A stretch of DNA of 5,497 nt from an uncultured Carnobacteriaceae bacterium (GTDB lineage Bacteria; Bacillota; Bacilli; Lactobacillales; Aerococcaceae). Under the pieces are notes generated by a model. That model saw nothing but the letters and a program-made list of their open reading frames with translations. It made no database searches and was not told the origin of the DNA. Below are positions 1 through 5,453 of the stretch, one piece after another (position 1 is the stretch's first letter; each line of letters starts with the position of its first letter). The stretch is taken from positions 1-5,497 of the forward strand of contig CALHVK010000055.1 of NCBI GenBank assembly GCA_938039195.1. Reading direction: 5' to 3'. Position numbers and translations under genes: made by a program.

Positions 1-24
1 TATAAACATTTCATTTTTTCCAAA

Positions 25-75
25 AGTAACATATTTGTTACTGTAACATATATGCTACTTTTTACTTTTTTTCAA
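25..75 (-). promoter_or_regulatory. Putative repressed promoter with two tandem dyad operators
   Basis: On the minus strand a -35 box TTGAAA (70-75) and a -10-like TATATG (47-52) are separated by exactly 17 bp, matching sigma-A spacing. Start of transcription would be near position 40, reading left out of the window. Two imperfect 18-bp dyads, AGTAACATATTTGTTACT (25-42) and TGTAACATATATGCTACT (42-59), agree at 15 of 18 positions. Each is an inverted repeat of GTAAC/GTTAC type with a 6-bp spacer, and their centres lie 17 bp apart. The right dyad covers the -10 box and the left one the start site, the usual place for a repressor operator. The regulator cannot be named. Two possible start codons (ATG at 14-12 and at 9-7) follow a weak GGA; too little is left to call a gene. 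Confidence 0.5.
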
Positions 76-88
76 AAAAAATTGCACT

Positions 89-118
89 AAAAAAACGCTA
101 TTCAAATAGTGAATAACG
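89..118 (-). terminator. Intrinsic terminator, minus strand, with no obvious gene ahead of it
   Basis: Positions 110-118 and 96-104 form a 9-bp stem with a 5-nt loop (105-109). One pair is a G-U wobble on the minus-strand RNA but a C-A mismatch on the plus-strand RNA. The stem is followed on the minus strand by seven U residues (95-89); there is no U run on the plus strand. Both points assign it to leftward transcription. The nearest upstream gene ends at 483 and already has its own terminator, so this one is either a back-up, ends a small undescribed transcript, or insulates the promoter at 47-75. Confidence 0.65.
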
Positions 119-435
119 TCATTGAAAAATATATAGTTTTATTTATAAATTAAACCATCCAAATAATTCTCCTTCTTTAAAATCAGTGTCAAACCAACAC
201 TTATAATGAACTTTCACTTACAGCTCTTTTCAACACTCAAAAGAATAGAACTCCCCCATTTGGTTTAATCATTACAATCTTTTTTATATTGAAAATCTGT
301 TATTTATATTCGAAAAGTTCAATAATAGGAATTATTCTCACTTCCTTCAGAAAACTTATTTTTAATTTTTTTAGTCTAGTTTTCACGTAAAAACACCGAT
401 TTTCGTTGATAAATCAACATTTTCATCTAAAAAGC
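119..435. other. AT-rich gene-free stretch
   Basis: No reading frame of convincing length or with a recognisable product lies here on either strand. What can be seen is small: a 14-bp inverted repeat GTTGATAAATCAAC at 405-418; a 5-bp stem AGTGT/ACACT at 185-189 and 197-201; a perfect TATAAT hexamer on the plus strand at 202-207 with no matching -35; and on the minus strand a good ribosome binding site AAGGAG (174-169) followed after 6 nt by a TTG that opens only a 7-codon frame (162-139). The stretch may be non-coding spacer, or may encode a small RNA ending at the terminator at 89-118; the sequence alone does not decide. Confidence 0.6.
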
Positions 436-475
436 AAAAATCCCGAAATTCACTTATAAGTGAATTTCGGGATTT
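436..475 (-). terminator. Intrinsic terminator of the murB / UPF0397 unit
   Basis: Positions 438-475 are a perfect 38-bp palindrome (two 19-nt arms, centre between 456 and 457) with a GC-containing segment CCCGAAATTCACTTA in the arm. In the minus-strand RNA the hairpin is followed by UUUUUGCUUUUU (440-429), and it begins 7 nt after the stop codon of the gene ending at 483. On the plus strand the tail is UUUCGCAUUUUU, which is weaker but could give some termination in the other direction. Confidence 0.9.
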
Positions 476-482
476 CGCATTT

Positions 483-1022
483 TTACTGTTTATTTTGTTT
501 CAATTTGTAGTTTGCATATAGTTTTAACGTAATCGTTCCAAACACAGTAACTGTAAGTAAGTTGACGATACTTGCAATCCAGCCTTGTGTAAACACAATC
601 GTTGTGGATTGTTGATAGAACAATACATCGAGCGTTGGCGCAATCAATCCGAAAATGGCAATATTAACTACCGCTTGTACGACATTAAATCGCACCATAT
701 CGTGTTGTGAAAATACTCCTTGGCGTAAGCTTTTACGACGAATCGCAAAGCCAAATACAAACCCTAACGCACCCGTACTTAATGCCCAAGAAAGCCACAA
801 GTGATCCGTATAGATTAAATCAAACAATACATGCCCAGTAAAACCGACAATGGCTGCTGGAATCGCGCCTGCAACACCTGCAAAGAGTGCAAGGTAGCCA
901 TATGCAAATTGTATATATACTCCCTCAATTGGTGTTGTAATCGACGTTAATGTCATTAACGCTGTCATAATTCCAATCCCAAGAATGGTATAGAGAATTG
1001 TTTTAAACAGTCCGTCTTTCAC
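483..1022 (-). CDS. UPF0397-type ECF transporter S component (membrane protein)
   Basis: Predicted 179-residue integral membrane protein of the UPF0397 / ECF-ribofla_trS group, the substrate-capturing (S) subunit of energy-coupling factor transporters for vitamins or similar micronutrients. Hydrophobic segments lie at about residues 8-27, 37-60, 73-93, 114-135 and 149-168, with a basic loop (IRRKSLR) near 94-100 and a basic C-terminus. Family-like stretches are TPIEGVYIQFAYGYLALFAG (30-49), GFTGHVLFDLIY (60-71) and the APTLDVLFYQ...FTQGW region (128-148). The start is GTG at 1022-1020: an AAAGGAGG sits 6 nt before it, and the longer in-frame reading begins at a TTG inside murB with no such site. 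It lies 16 nt downstream of murB and is last in the unit. No EcfA or EcfT gene is nearby, so it probably shares an ECF module encoded elsewhere, as is common in Lactobacillales. Substrate not known. Confidence 0.85.
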   Translation of the reverse strand: MKDGLFKTILYTILGIGIMTALMTLTSITTPIEGVYIQFAYGYLALFAGVAGAIPAAIVGFTGHVLFDLIYTDHLWLSWALSTGALGFVFGFAIRRKSLRQGVFSQHDMVRFNVVQAVVNIAIFGLIAPTLDVLFYQQSTTIVFTQGWIASIVNLLTVTVFGTITLKLYANYKLKQNKQ

Positions 1023-1028
1023 AATACC

Positions 1029-1036
1029 CCTCCTTT
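1029..1036 (-). promoter_or_regulatory. Ribosome binding site that sets the GTG start of the S-component gene
   Basis: The minus strand reads AAAGGAGG here, a near-perfect match to the anti-Shine-Dalgarno sequence, with 6 nt to the GTG at 1022-1020. It lies in the 16-nt gap between the murB stop (1041-1039) and that GTG. If the upstream TTG at 1064 were used, this site would fall inside the coding sequence and have no purpose. Confidence 0.85.
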
Positions 1037-1038
1037 GC

Positions 1039-1950
1039 CTATTTCGATGTTGGCTCTTCTCCAATAATACGTACTTCTGGCTCTAGAGCAACGCCGTCTT
1101 TTTCTAAAATCACTTTTTGAACATAACGGATTAAATCCATATAGTCCGTTGCTGTTCCGTTATCAATATTCACCATAAATCCAGCATGCTTTTTAGAGAC
1201 TTGCACGCCACCGATTTGATGGCCTTGAAGTCCAGCGTCTTGGATTAGTTTTCCTGTAAAATGCCCCTGGGGACGTTTAAACACGCTGCCGCAAGAAGGA
1301 TACTCAAGCGGTTGTTTACTTTGGCGTAAATGCGTTAATTCCGCTACTTTTTGGTCAATCTCTTCTTGAACGCCTTCTTTTAGTCGGAACCCAACTTCAA
1401 TCACAAGATCGCCTGTTTTTTGAACATGGCTATGACGGTAGCTAAAGTCTAAGTCTTCGTTTGTGTAAGTTTTGAATTCCCCATCCGGAGTAATCACTTC
1501 CACGTACTCAACGACTTCACTCACTTCACCGCCGTATGCCCCAGCGTTCATGAAAATCGCTCCGCCGACACTTCCTGGAATGCCACAAGCAAATTCTAAG
1601 CCTGTTAATTCATTTTTCGCAGCTTCTTTTGACACATCAATTAAGGCTACTCCGCCTTCAGCAACGATTTGTGTACCCGATACGGTTAAATGAGACATAT
1701 CGTTTAACATAATGACAGCACCGCTAATACCGCCATCTTTAATAATGACGTTTGATGCGTTTCCTAAAATCGTCGTTGGAATATCATTTTCGCGAAGCCA
1801 ATGCATCACTTGGCTTGCTTCTTTTTTATCTTTTGGAAAAATCAGAATGGCAGCACGGCCACCTGTTTTTGTAAATGTATAATTTTTAAGTGGTTCGTTG
1901 TAAAAAACTTTTACATCCGGAAACTCTGTTGAAAATACAGTATAATCCAT
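1039..1950 (-). CDS. murB: UDP-N-acetylenolpyruvoylglucosamine reductase MurB
   Basis: Cytoplasmic FAD flavoenzyme that reduces UDP-GlcNAc-enolpyruvate to UDP-MurNAc with NADPH, the second committed step of peptidoglycan precursor synthesis. The 303-residue length fits the short type II MurB of Gram-positives. Visible motifs: FTKTGGRA (26-33) and GNASNV (63-68) of the FAD-binding domain; GIPGSVGGAIFMNAGAYGG (123-141), the most conserved block; YRHS (171-174), whose Arg172 should be the active-site arginine; PSCGSVFKRP (218-227), where Ser222 is the expected proton donor; and LEPEVRIIG (289-297), with Glu292 as the catalytic glutamate. No key residue is missing. The ATG has AAGGAG 6 nt upstream, and a promoter lies at 1979-2007, so the gene can be expressed apart from mtnN. 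The downstream S-component gene follows after 16 nt. Confidence 0.97.
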   Translation of the reverse strand: MDYTVFSTEFPDVKVFYNEPLKNYTFTKTGGRAAILIFPKDKKEASQVMHWLRENDIPTTILGNASNVIIKDGGISGAVIMLNDMSHLTVSGTQIVAEGGVALIDVSKEAAKNELTGLEFACGIPGSVGGAIFMNAGAYGGEVSEVVEYVEVITPDGEFKTYTNEDLDFSYRHSHVQKTGDLVIEVGFRLKEGVQEEIDQKVAELTHLRQSKQPLEYPSCGSVFKRPQGHFTGKLIQDAGLQGHQIGGVQVSKKHAGFMVNIDNGTATDYMDLIRYVQKVILEKDGVALEPEVRIIGEEPTSK

Positions 1951-1978
1951 ATTCTTCTCCTTATTCGTAATCCTTTTA

Positions 1979-2007
1979 ATACTACTATTCTAACACGATT
2001 ACGTCAA
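1979..2007 (-). promoter_or_regulatory. Predicted sigma-A promoter of murB
   Basis: On the minus strand TTGACG (2007-2002, five of six to consensus) is followed by a 17-bp spacer and TAGTAT (1984-1979, four of six). Transcription would start near 1972 and leave a leader of about 22 nt before the murB ATG, holding the AAGGAG at 1962-1957. The mtnN gene ends at 2042, 35 nt upstream of the -35 box. Confidence 0.6.
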
Positions 2008-2016
2008 CTGAAAGCT

Positions 2017-2034
2017 AGCCCTTACACTAGGACT
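2017..2034 (-). repeat. Weak hairpin between mtnN and the murB promoter
   Basis: A 6-bp stem (AGTCCT with AGGGCT on the minus strand, one G-U wobble) with a 6-nt loop begins 8 nt after the mtnN stop. It is followed only by AGCUUUC, not a real U run, so it is at best a poor terminator; read-through from mtnN into murB is likely. Confidence 0.3.
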
Positions 2035-2041
2035 CCTTTAG

Positions 2042-2740
2042 CTACGCTTCCCACTCTTGCAATAGCTGGTGCACCATTTGCGCAGAACGTTTCCCAGCTT
2101 GAACGATAAACGTATCAAAATCAACTGCAGATGTTCCGCGTTCTGGAATATCTGAGATGGCACGAATCACGATAAATGGAACTCCAAACGCGTGACACGC
2201 TTGGGCAATCGCTGCCCCTTCCATTTCCGAAGCCATCACATCTGGGAAGTGTTTTAAAATATGGCTTCTTTGCTCACTGGTATGAATAAAGCTGTCTGAA
2301 GAAACGATAAGCCCCGTATGGCTCTTTAAATCCACCTTAGCAATCGCTTGTTCAATAGACGGTAAAAAGTCTTGATTCATGGCAAAACGCGCTGGCATGC
2401 CTGGCATTTGCCCGTAAACGTAATTAAAGGCTGTCACGTCAGCATCACAATACGCAAGTTCTGTTCCAATGACAATATCTCCGATTTCAAGAGAAGTGCC
2501 AAAGCCACCAGCAGAACCCGTATTAATGACCAAGTCTACTCCGAAACGGTCGATTAAGATTCCGGTAGCTAGTGCAGACATCACTTTTCCGATTCCTGAT
2601 TGGACAAGGACAATCGTCTTTCCTACAAGGGTACCTTCAATAAATTCCCAGTTGGCAACGGTTGTTCTTTTTTCAATCGTCATCTCTTCTTCGAGCAGAC
2701 GTTTCTCTTCTTCCATTGCGGCAATAATTCCAAATTTCAT
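2042..2740 (-). CDS. mtnN: 5'-methylthioadenosine / S-adenosylhomocysteine nucleosidase
   Basis: Hydrolyses the N-glycosidic bond of methylthioadenosine and S-adenosylhomocysteine, releasing adenine. It thereby recycles by-products of SAM use and supplies S-ribosylhomocysteine, the LuxS substrate. The 232-residue length equals that of the E. coli enzyme, and the catalytic residues fall at matching positions: Glu12 in MKFGIIAAMEEE, Glu174 in SEMEGAA (171-177), and Asp197 in RAISD (193-197). Further marks are GSAGGF (75-80) and SDSFIH (148-153). The ATG is preceded by GAGGTG (2751-2746) with a 5-nt spacer. It lies 15 nt after the GNAT gene, so it is probably the last gene of the tsaE unit. No strong terminator follows it. 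Confidence 0.97.
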   Translation of the reverse strand: MKFGIIAAMEEEKRLLEEEMTIEKRTTVANWEFIEGTLVGKTIVLVQSGIGKVMSALATGILIDRFGVDLVINTGSAGGFGTSLEIGDIVIGTELAYCDADVTAFNYVYGQMPGMPARFAMNQDFLPSIEQAIAKVDLKSHTGLIVSSDSFIHTSEQRSHILKHFPDVMASEMEGAAIAQACHAFGVPFIVIRAISDIPERGTSAVDFDTFIVQAGKRSAQMVHQLLQEWEA

Positions 2741-2755
2741 TCTTTCACCTCATTC

Positions 2756-3280
2756 TTATCGGTCAATCTGTTTCGCCATCAAGACGATATCTTCATATCC
2801 GTCACCGATTTTGACGCCGTTTTTTAGTCGTCCTTCTTCTTCAAAACCAAACTTTTCATAGAGACGGCGTGCCTTGTTGTTGACAGACACTACCTCTAAT
2901 TCAACACGACTCAGCGTTGAGTATTCCGCGACCCAATCCAGCATTTCTTCCATCATCACAGTCGCAATCCCTTGCCCCCAGTAGGACTTCAATACGCTAA
3001 TTCCTAGCTCTCCTCGGTGTGAGAATTTAGGATGCAAGCTACCTGCAATGGAACCAACGGCAATAATTTCATCTCCATCTTTTGCCAGTAACATATATTG
3101 GTTTTCGTTCTCGTAGAGCGATTCAATAAACAATTCTTCTTGAGCCACAGAATACTTCAATCCTTCTGGTCCAAAGGAAAGAAAATCTGTTTCACTTCCT
3201 ACTTTTTTACTATAATCAAGTAGCGCTTTCGCATCGTCTTTTACTGGTAATGCAAATGTAATTTCTCGTTCTTTACTCAT
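2756..3280 (-). CDS. GNAT family N-acetyltransferase
   Basis: A 174-residue acetyl-CoA dependent acyltransferase of the GNAT fold, probably cytoplasmic. Motif A covers about residues 90-112, with the beta strand GELGISVLKSYW leading into the pyrophosphate loop WGQGIAT (101-107). Motif B is the asparagine-containing SVNNKARRLYEKFGF (132-146), typical of RimI/RimJ-like and small-molecule acetyltransferases. The acceptor cannot be read from the sequence. The gene overlaps the 3' end of tsaE by 8 nt (ATGAGTAA), with GGAGG (3291-3287) 6 nt before the ATG, so translation is probably coupled. Placement beside tsaE invites comparison with RimI, which is often near t6A genes. However, this protein is longer than the roughly 150 residues of RimI and has an extra N-terminal segment, so I do not call it rimI. 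Confidence 0.9.
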   Translation of the reverse strand: MSKEREITFALPVKDDAKALLDYSKKVGSETDFLSFGPEGLKYSVAQEELFIESLYENENQYMLLAKDGDEIIAVGSIAGSLHPKFSHRGELGISVLKSYWGQGIATVMMEEMLDWVAEYSTLSRVELEVVSVNNKARRLYEKFGFEEEGRLKNGVKIGDGYEDIVLMAKQIDR

Positions 3281-3746
3281 CTGTAGCCTCCAATTGTTGG
3301 ATCAATTCTTCGTACTCTTTTCCGTGTGGAACGAAACGAATCACACGTTTTGACTCCCCGTCTCCTACACGGTCGATTTGAACTTTTAAGAACGTTGAAG
3401 GAAGTTCATCTTCGATATACTGCGCCCATTCAACGACGCACACACCACCCGCATAGAAGTACTCTTCAAGTCCCACTTCGCTTGCACCACCACTTTCTTC
3501 AATACGATACATATCCATATGAAATAGCGGTAAGCGGCCCTTACGGTATTCGCGAATCAATGTATAAGTTGGACTCTTAATGACACGGTCGATGCCTAAT
3601 CCAAGGGCAATTCCTTTTGTCAGAGTCGTCTTTCCAGCGCCTAATTCTCCTTCTAGAATGACACAGCTATTTTCAAACAATAGCTCGCCTAGACGTTTCC
3701 CTAGCGCCATTGTCTCCTCTTGTGATGTTGTATGTCTTTCAAACAT
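3273..3746 (-). CDS. tsaE: tRNA t6A37 biosynthesis ATPase TsaE
   Basis: P-loop ATPase that works with TsaB and TsaD to transfer threonylcarbamoyl to A37 of ANN-decoding tRNAs in the cytoplasm. The 157 residues match the family (about 150-160). Visible motifs: Walker A GELGAGKTT (33-41), the switch-like SPTYTL (58-63), the family motif HMDMYR (76-81) and VVEW (104-107), whose Glu-Trp pair is characteristic. The ATG at 3746 has AAGGAG (3759-3754) 7 nt upstream. It is the first gene after the terminator at 3785-3817, and its promoter must lie close by; the extended -10 at 3818-3826 is the best candidate. Its end overlaps the acetyltransferase start by 8 nt. TsaB and TsaD are not in the window. 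Confidence 0.96.
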   Translation of the reverse strand: MFERHTTSQEETMALGKRLGELLFENSCVILEGELGAGKTTLTKGIALGLGIDRVIKSPTYTLIREYRKGRLPLFHMDMYRIEESGGASEVGLEEYFYAGGVCVVEWAQYIEDELPSTFLKVQIDRVGDGESKRVIRFVPHGKEYEELIQQLEATDE

Positions 3747-3784
3747 GATGTTACTCCTTCAAACTTGGTTCTGTTGTCTTGCAT

Positions 3785-3817
3785 AAAAAAAAGAGCCAAG
3801 ACAAACTGTCTTAGCTC
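3785..3817 (-). terminator. Intrinsic terminator of the amino acid ABC transporter unit
   Basis: On the minus strand GAGCTAAGACA and TGTCTTGGCTC (3817-3807 and 3803-3793) form an 11-bp stem with one U-G wobble and a 3-nt loop, followed at once by eight U residues (3792-3785). It begins 17 nt after the stop codon of the ATPase gene (3837-3835). Confidence 0.95.
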
Positions 3818-3846
3818 ATTATAGCATATTTCGCTTATTTTAGAAC
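3818..3846 (-). promoter_or_regulatory. Predicted extended -10 promoter for tsaE-GNAT-mtnN
   Basis: The minus strand reads TGCTATAAT (3826-3818), a perfect -10 hexamer with a TG extension. The -35 region is poor: GTTCTA at 17 bp spacing, or TTCTAA at 16 bp, lying over the last codons of the ABC ATPase gene. Extended -10 promoters tolerate a weak -35. Transcription would start near 3811, inside the 5' arm of the terminator, so the new RNA lacks half of that hairpin and should read through. No other promoter-like sequence is seen between 3753 and 3792. Confidence 0.55.
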
Positions 3847-4572
3847 GCGTCCTAAAAATTCTTTCGTACGGTCTACTTGTGGGTTTTCAAAGATTTGTTC
3901 TGGAGTCCCTTCTTCTGCGATAACTCCTTTATCCATGAAGACAACACGGTCGCTGACTTCTTTGGCAAATCCCATTTCGTGCGTTACAACGATCATTGTT
4001 ATCCCTGTGTGCGCTAAGCTTTTCATTGTTTCTAACACTTCATTCACCATTTCTGGGTCAAGTGCTGACGTTGGTTCGTCAAAAAGTAATACATCTGGTT
4101 GCATCGATAATGCACGCGCAATGGCAACACGTTGTTTTTGACCACCTGATAATTGACGAGGTTTTGCATTGATGTACGCTGCCATTCCAACTTCTTCAAG
4201 GAATTCTTTTGCGATGTTTTCTGCTTCCTCTTTTGATTTTTTCAACACTTTCATTGGTCCAACAATACAGTTTTCTAACACGTTCAAGTTGTTAAACAAG
4301 TTAAATTGTTGGAACACCATTCCTACGTGAGTACGATATTCGTAAATGCTCTTGTCATGTTCAAGAATGTTTTGTCCATTGTAGAAAATTTCCCCTGAAG
4401 TTGGTTTTTCAAGTAAGTTTACACAACGTAAGAGTGTTGATTTACCAGAACCACTGGAACCGATAATCGTTACTACTTCCCCTCGTTTTACTTCAAAAGA
4501 AATATCTTTAAGAACTTCATTGTTCCCGAATGTTTTGCTTAAGTTTTGAATGGAAATTACTGCTCCGCTCAT
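3835..4572 (-). CDS. Polar amino acid ABC transporter ATP-binding protein (GlnQ-like)
   Basis: Cytoplasmic nucleotide-binding subunit that drives import of a polar amino acid through the permease encoded just upstream. The 245 residues fit the GlnQ/HisP family. All ABC motifs are intact: Walker A GSSGSGKST (38-46), Q-loop Gln88 in VFQQFNLF (86-93), signature LSGGQKQRVAIARAL (141-155), Walker B VLLFDEP (161-167), D-loop SALD (169-172) and the switch His198 in VTHEM (196-200). The ATG overlaps the permease stop in a TAATG arrangement, so the two are translationally coupled; AAAGGA lies at 4586-4581. The gene is followed by a strong terminator. Substrate cannot be told from this subunit: glutamine, glutamate, cystine, arginine or histidine systems share it. 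Confidence 0.95.
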   Translation of the reverse strand: MSGAVISIQNLSKTFGNNEVLKDISFEVKRGEVVTIIGSSGSGKSTLLRCVNLLEKPTSGEIFYNGQNILEHDKSIYEYRTHVGMVFQQFNLFNNLNVLENCIVGPMKVLKKSKEEAENIAKEFLEEVGMAAYINAKPRQLSGGQKQRVAIARALSMQPDVLLFDEPTSALDPEMVNEVLETMKSLAHTGITMIVVTHEMGFAKEVSDRVVFMDKGVIAEEGTPEQIFENPQVDRTKEFLGRVLK

Positions 4573-5351
4573 TATGCATTTCCTTTCTGTCTAGTTTTTT
4601 CTTCGACTGCTGACATTGAGTTTGAGTTCAATGGATCTGAATAAATCACTTCATAGTTATCTGGACCGTCTAATTTACGCTCGAAGTAACGTAAAATACG
4701 AGTCACTGTGAATGTCATGATGAAGTATAGAATTAATGTTACAAAGAATGTATCGAAGTAACGGAAGTTTTGTCCCGCAACTGTTTTTGTCGCAAAGTAC
4801 AATTCTGAAACTGAAATTACGTTCAATACAGAAGTATCTTTGATGTTGATAACGAACTCGTTCCCTACTGCTGGGAGGATGTTACGTAGTACTTGCGGGA
4901 AAATCACATAGCGCATTGTTTGCCAGTGCGTCATCCCAATCGCTTGGCTGGCTTCAAATTGTCCTTGGTCGATAGAGATAATCCCACCACGAACGATTTC
5001 TGACATATATGCCCCTGTGTTAATCGATACGATGAAAATCGCAGCGAATGTCACATCTAAGTTCAGATTAAACATTAATGCTGTTCCGTAGTAGATTACC
5101 ATCGCTTGTACGATCATCGGTGTTCCACGGAAGAATTCTGTATAGCAGTTTAAGATAATCACTGCAATTTTTAAAAGGATGCGTTTAGGTCCTTTTTCTG
5201 GTAGTGGAATTGTTTTAACAAATCCGATGAACATCCCGATAATTGTACCGATAACTGTACCAATAATCGAAATATATAGTGTAATCCAGGCACCTGTTAA
5301 AAACATCTGCCAGTTTTGTTGAATGATTTTTACAATCCAATCAATACTCAT
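4572..5351 (-). CDS. Polar amino acid ABC transporter permease (GlnP/HisM-like)
   Basis: Inner-membrane subunit of a polar amino acid importer, 259 residues, working with the ATPase encoded immediately downstream. Hydrophobic segments lie at about 18-45, 58-70, 77-95, 99-115 and 202-222. Family marks are TEFFRGTPMIVQ (71-82), the EAA-loop EASQAIGMTHWQTMRYVIFP (133-152) that contacts the ATPase, and NEFVINIKDTSVL (164-176). A charged, polar tail of about 30 residues follows the last membrane segment, longer than in many GlnP-type permeases. The ATG has AGGA (5361-5358) with a 6-nt spacer. There is no fused substrate-binding domain, so a separate lipoprotein must serve it; its gene probably lies to the right of the window. 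Five segments are expected for this family, and no truncation is seen. Confidence 0.94.
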   Translation of the reverse strand: MSIDWIVKIIQQNWQMFLTGAWITLYISIIGTVIGTIIGMFIGFVKTIPLPEKGPKRILLKIAVIILNCYTEFFRGTPMIVQAMVIYYGTALMFNLNLDVTFAAIFIVSINTGAYMSEIVRGGIISIDQGQFEASQAIGMTHWQTMRYVIFPQVLRNILPAVGNEFVINIKDTSVLNVISVSELYFATKTVAGQNFRYFDTFFVTLILYFIMTFTVTRILRYFERKLDGPDNYEVIYSDPLNSNSMSAVEEKTRQKGNA

Positions 5352-5383
5352 TAATTTTCCTACTTTCTATAAATTGTATGTAT

Positions 5384-5406
5384 CCGCCACACGAGGAGGC
5401 GGTGTG
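5384..5406 (-). ncRNA. GC-rich hairpin with two mutually exclusive pairings
   Basis: Positions 5384-5388 pair with 5398-5402 (CCGCC/GGCGG), and alternatively 5388-5392 pair with 5402-5406 (CACAC/GTGTG). The two helices cross and leave no loop between them, so both cannot form fully at once. Seventeen of 23 bases are G or C in an otherwise AT-rich genome. It lies 33 nt upstream of the permease start. Function unknown; a leader or processing element is my inference. Confidence 0.4.
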
Positions 5407-5422
5407 TTATGTTTGTGCTTTG

Positions 5423-5444
5423 GCAGGAGTTTAAGTGCCCCTGC
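5423..5444 (-). ncRNA. Second hairpin of the permease leader
   Basis: On the minus-strand RNA, GCAGGGG (5444-5438) pairs with CUCCUGC (5429-5423) over 7 bp with an 8-nt loop. One pair is a G-U wobble that would be an A-C mismatch on the other strand, so the structure favours leftward RNA, in the sense of the transporter genes. No U run follows, so it is not an intrinsic terminator. Confidence 0.4.
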
Positions 5445-5453
5445 GCAGTGGTT

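Noticed and set aside
202..207. Perfect TATAAT on the plus strand
   Set aside because: No -35 match at proper spacing, no TG extension and no plus-strand gene downstream.
265..300. Very short minus-strand frames in the gene-free stretch (such as one reading MIKPNGGVLFF or MGEFYSFEC)
   Set aside because: None has a ribosome binding site at a workable distance; frames of 9 to 11 codons arise often by chance.
405..418. GTTGATAAATCAAC inverted repeat as a terminator or operator
   Set aside because: The stem is short and AT-rich, no U run follows directly, and it is not repeated elsewhere in the window.
1023..1064. Longer start (TTG at 1064-1062) for the S-component gene, overlapping murB by 26 nt
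   Set aside because: No ribosome binding site precedes it, the extra residues are polar and unlike the family, and a near-perfect AAAGGAGG stands 6 nt before the GTG at 1022.
1472..1693. Plus-strand reading frames opposite murB, mtnN, tsaE and the ATPase gene (for example 1472-1693, 2469-2861, 3326-3580, 3580-3786, 3935-4141)
   Set aside because: They lie antisense to genes with complete family motifs, show no recognisable domain, and appear to be shadows of the minus-strand codon pattern.
5373..5378. TACAAT as a -10 box for the permease on the minus strand
   Set aside because: There is no -35-like sequence at 16-18 bp (it would fall in the GC-rich hairpin) and no TG extension.
5441..5448. 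CTGCGCAG palindrome as an operator
   Set aside because: Eight-bp palindromes are common by chance, and half of it belongs to the 5423-5444 hairpin.
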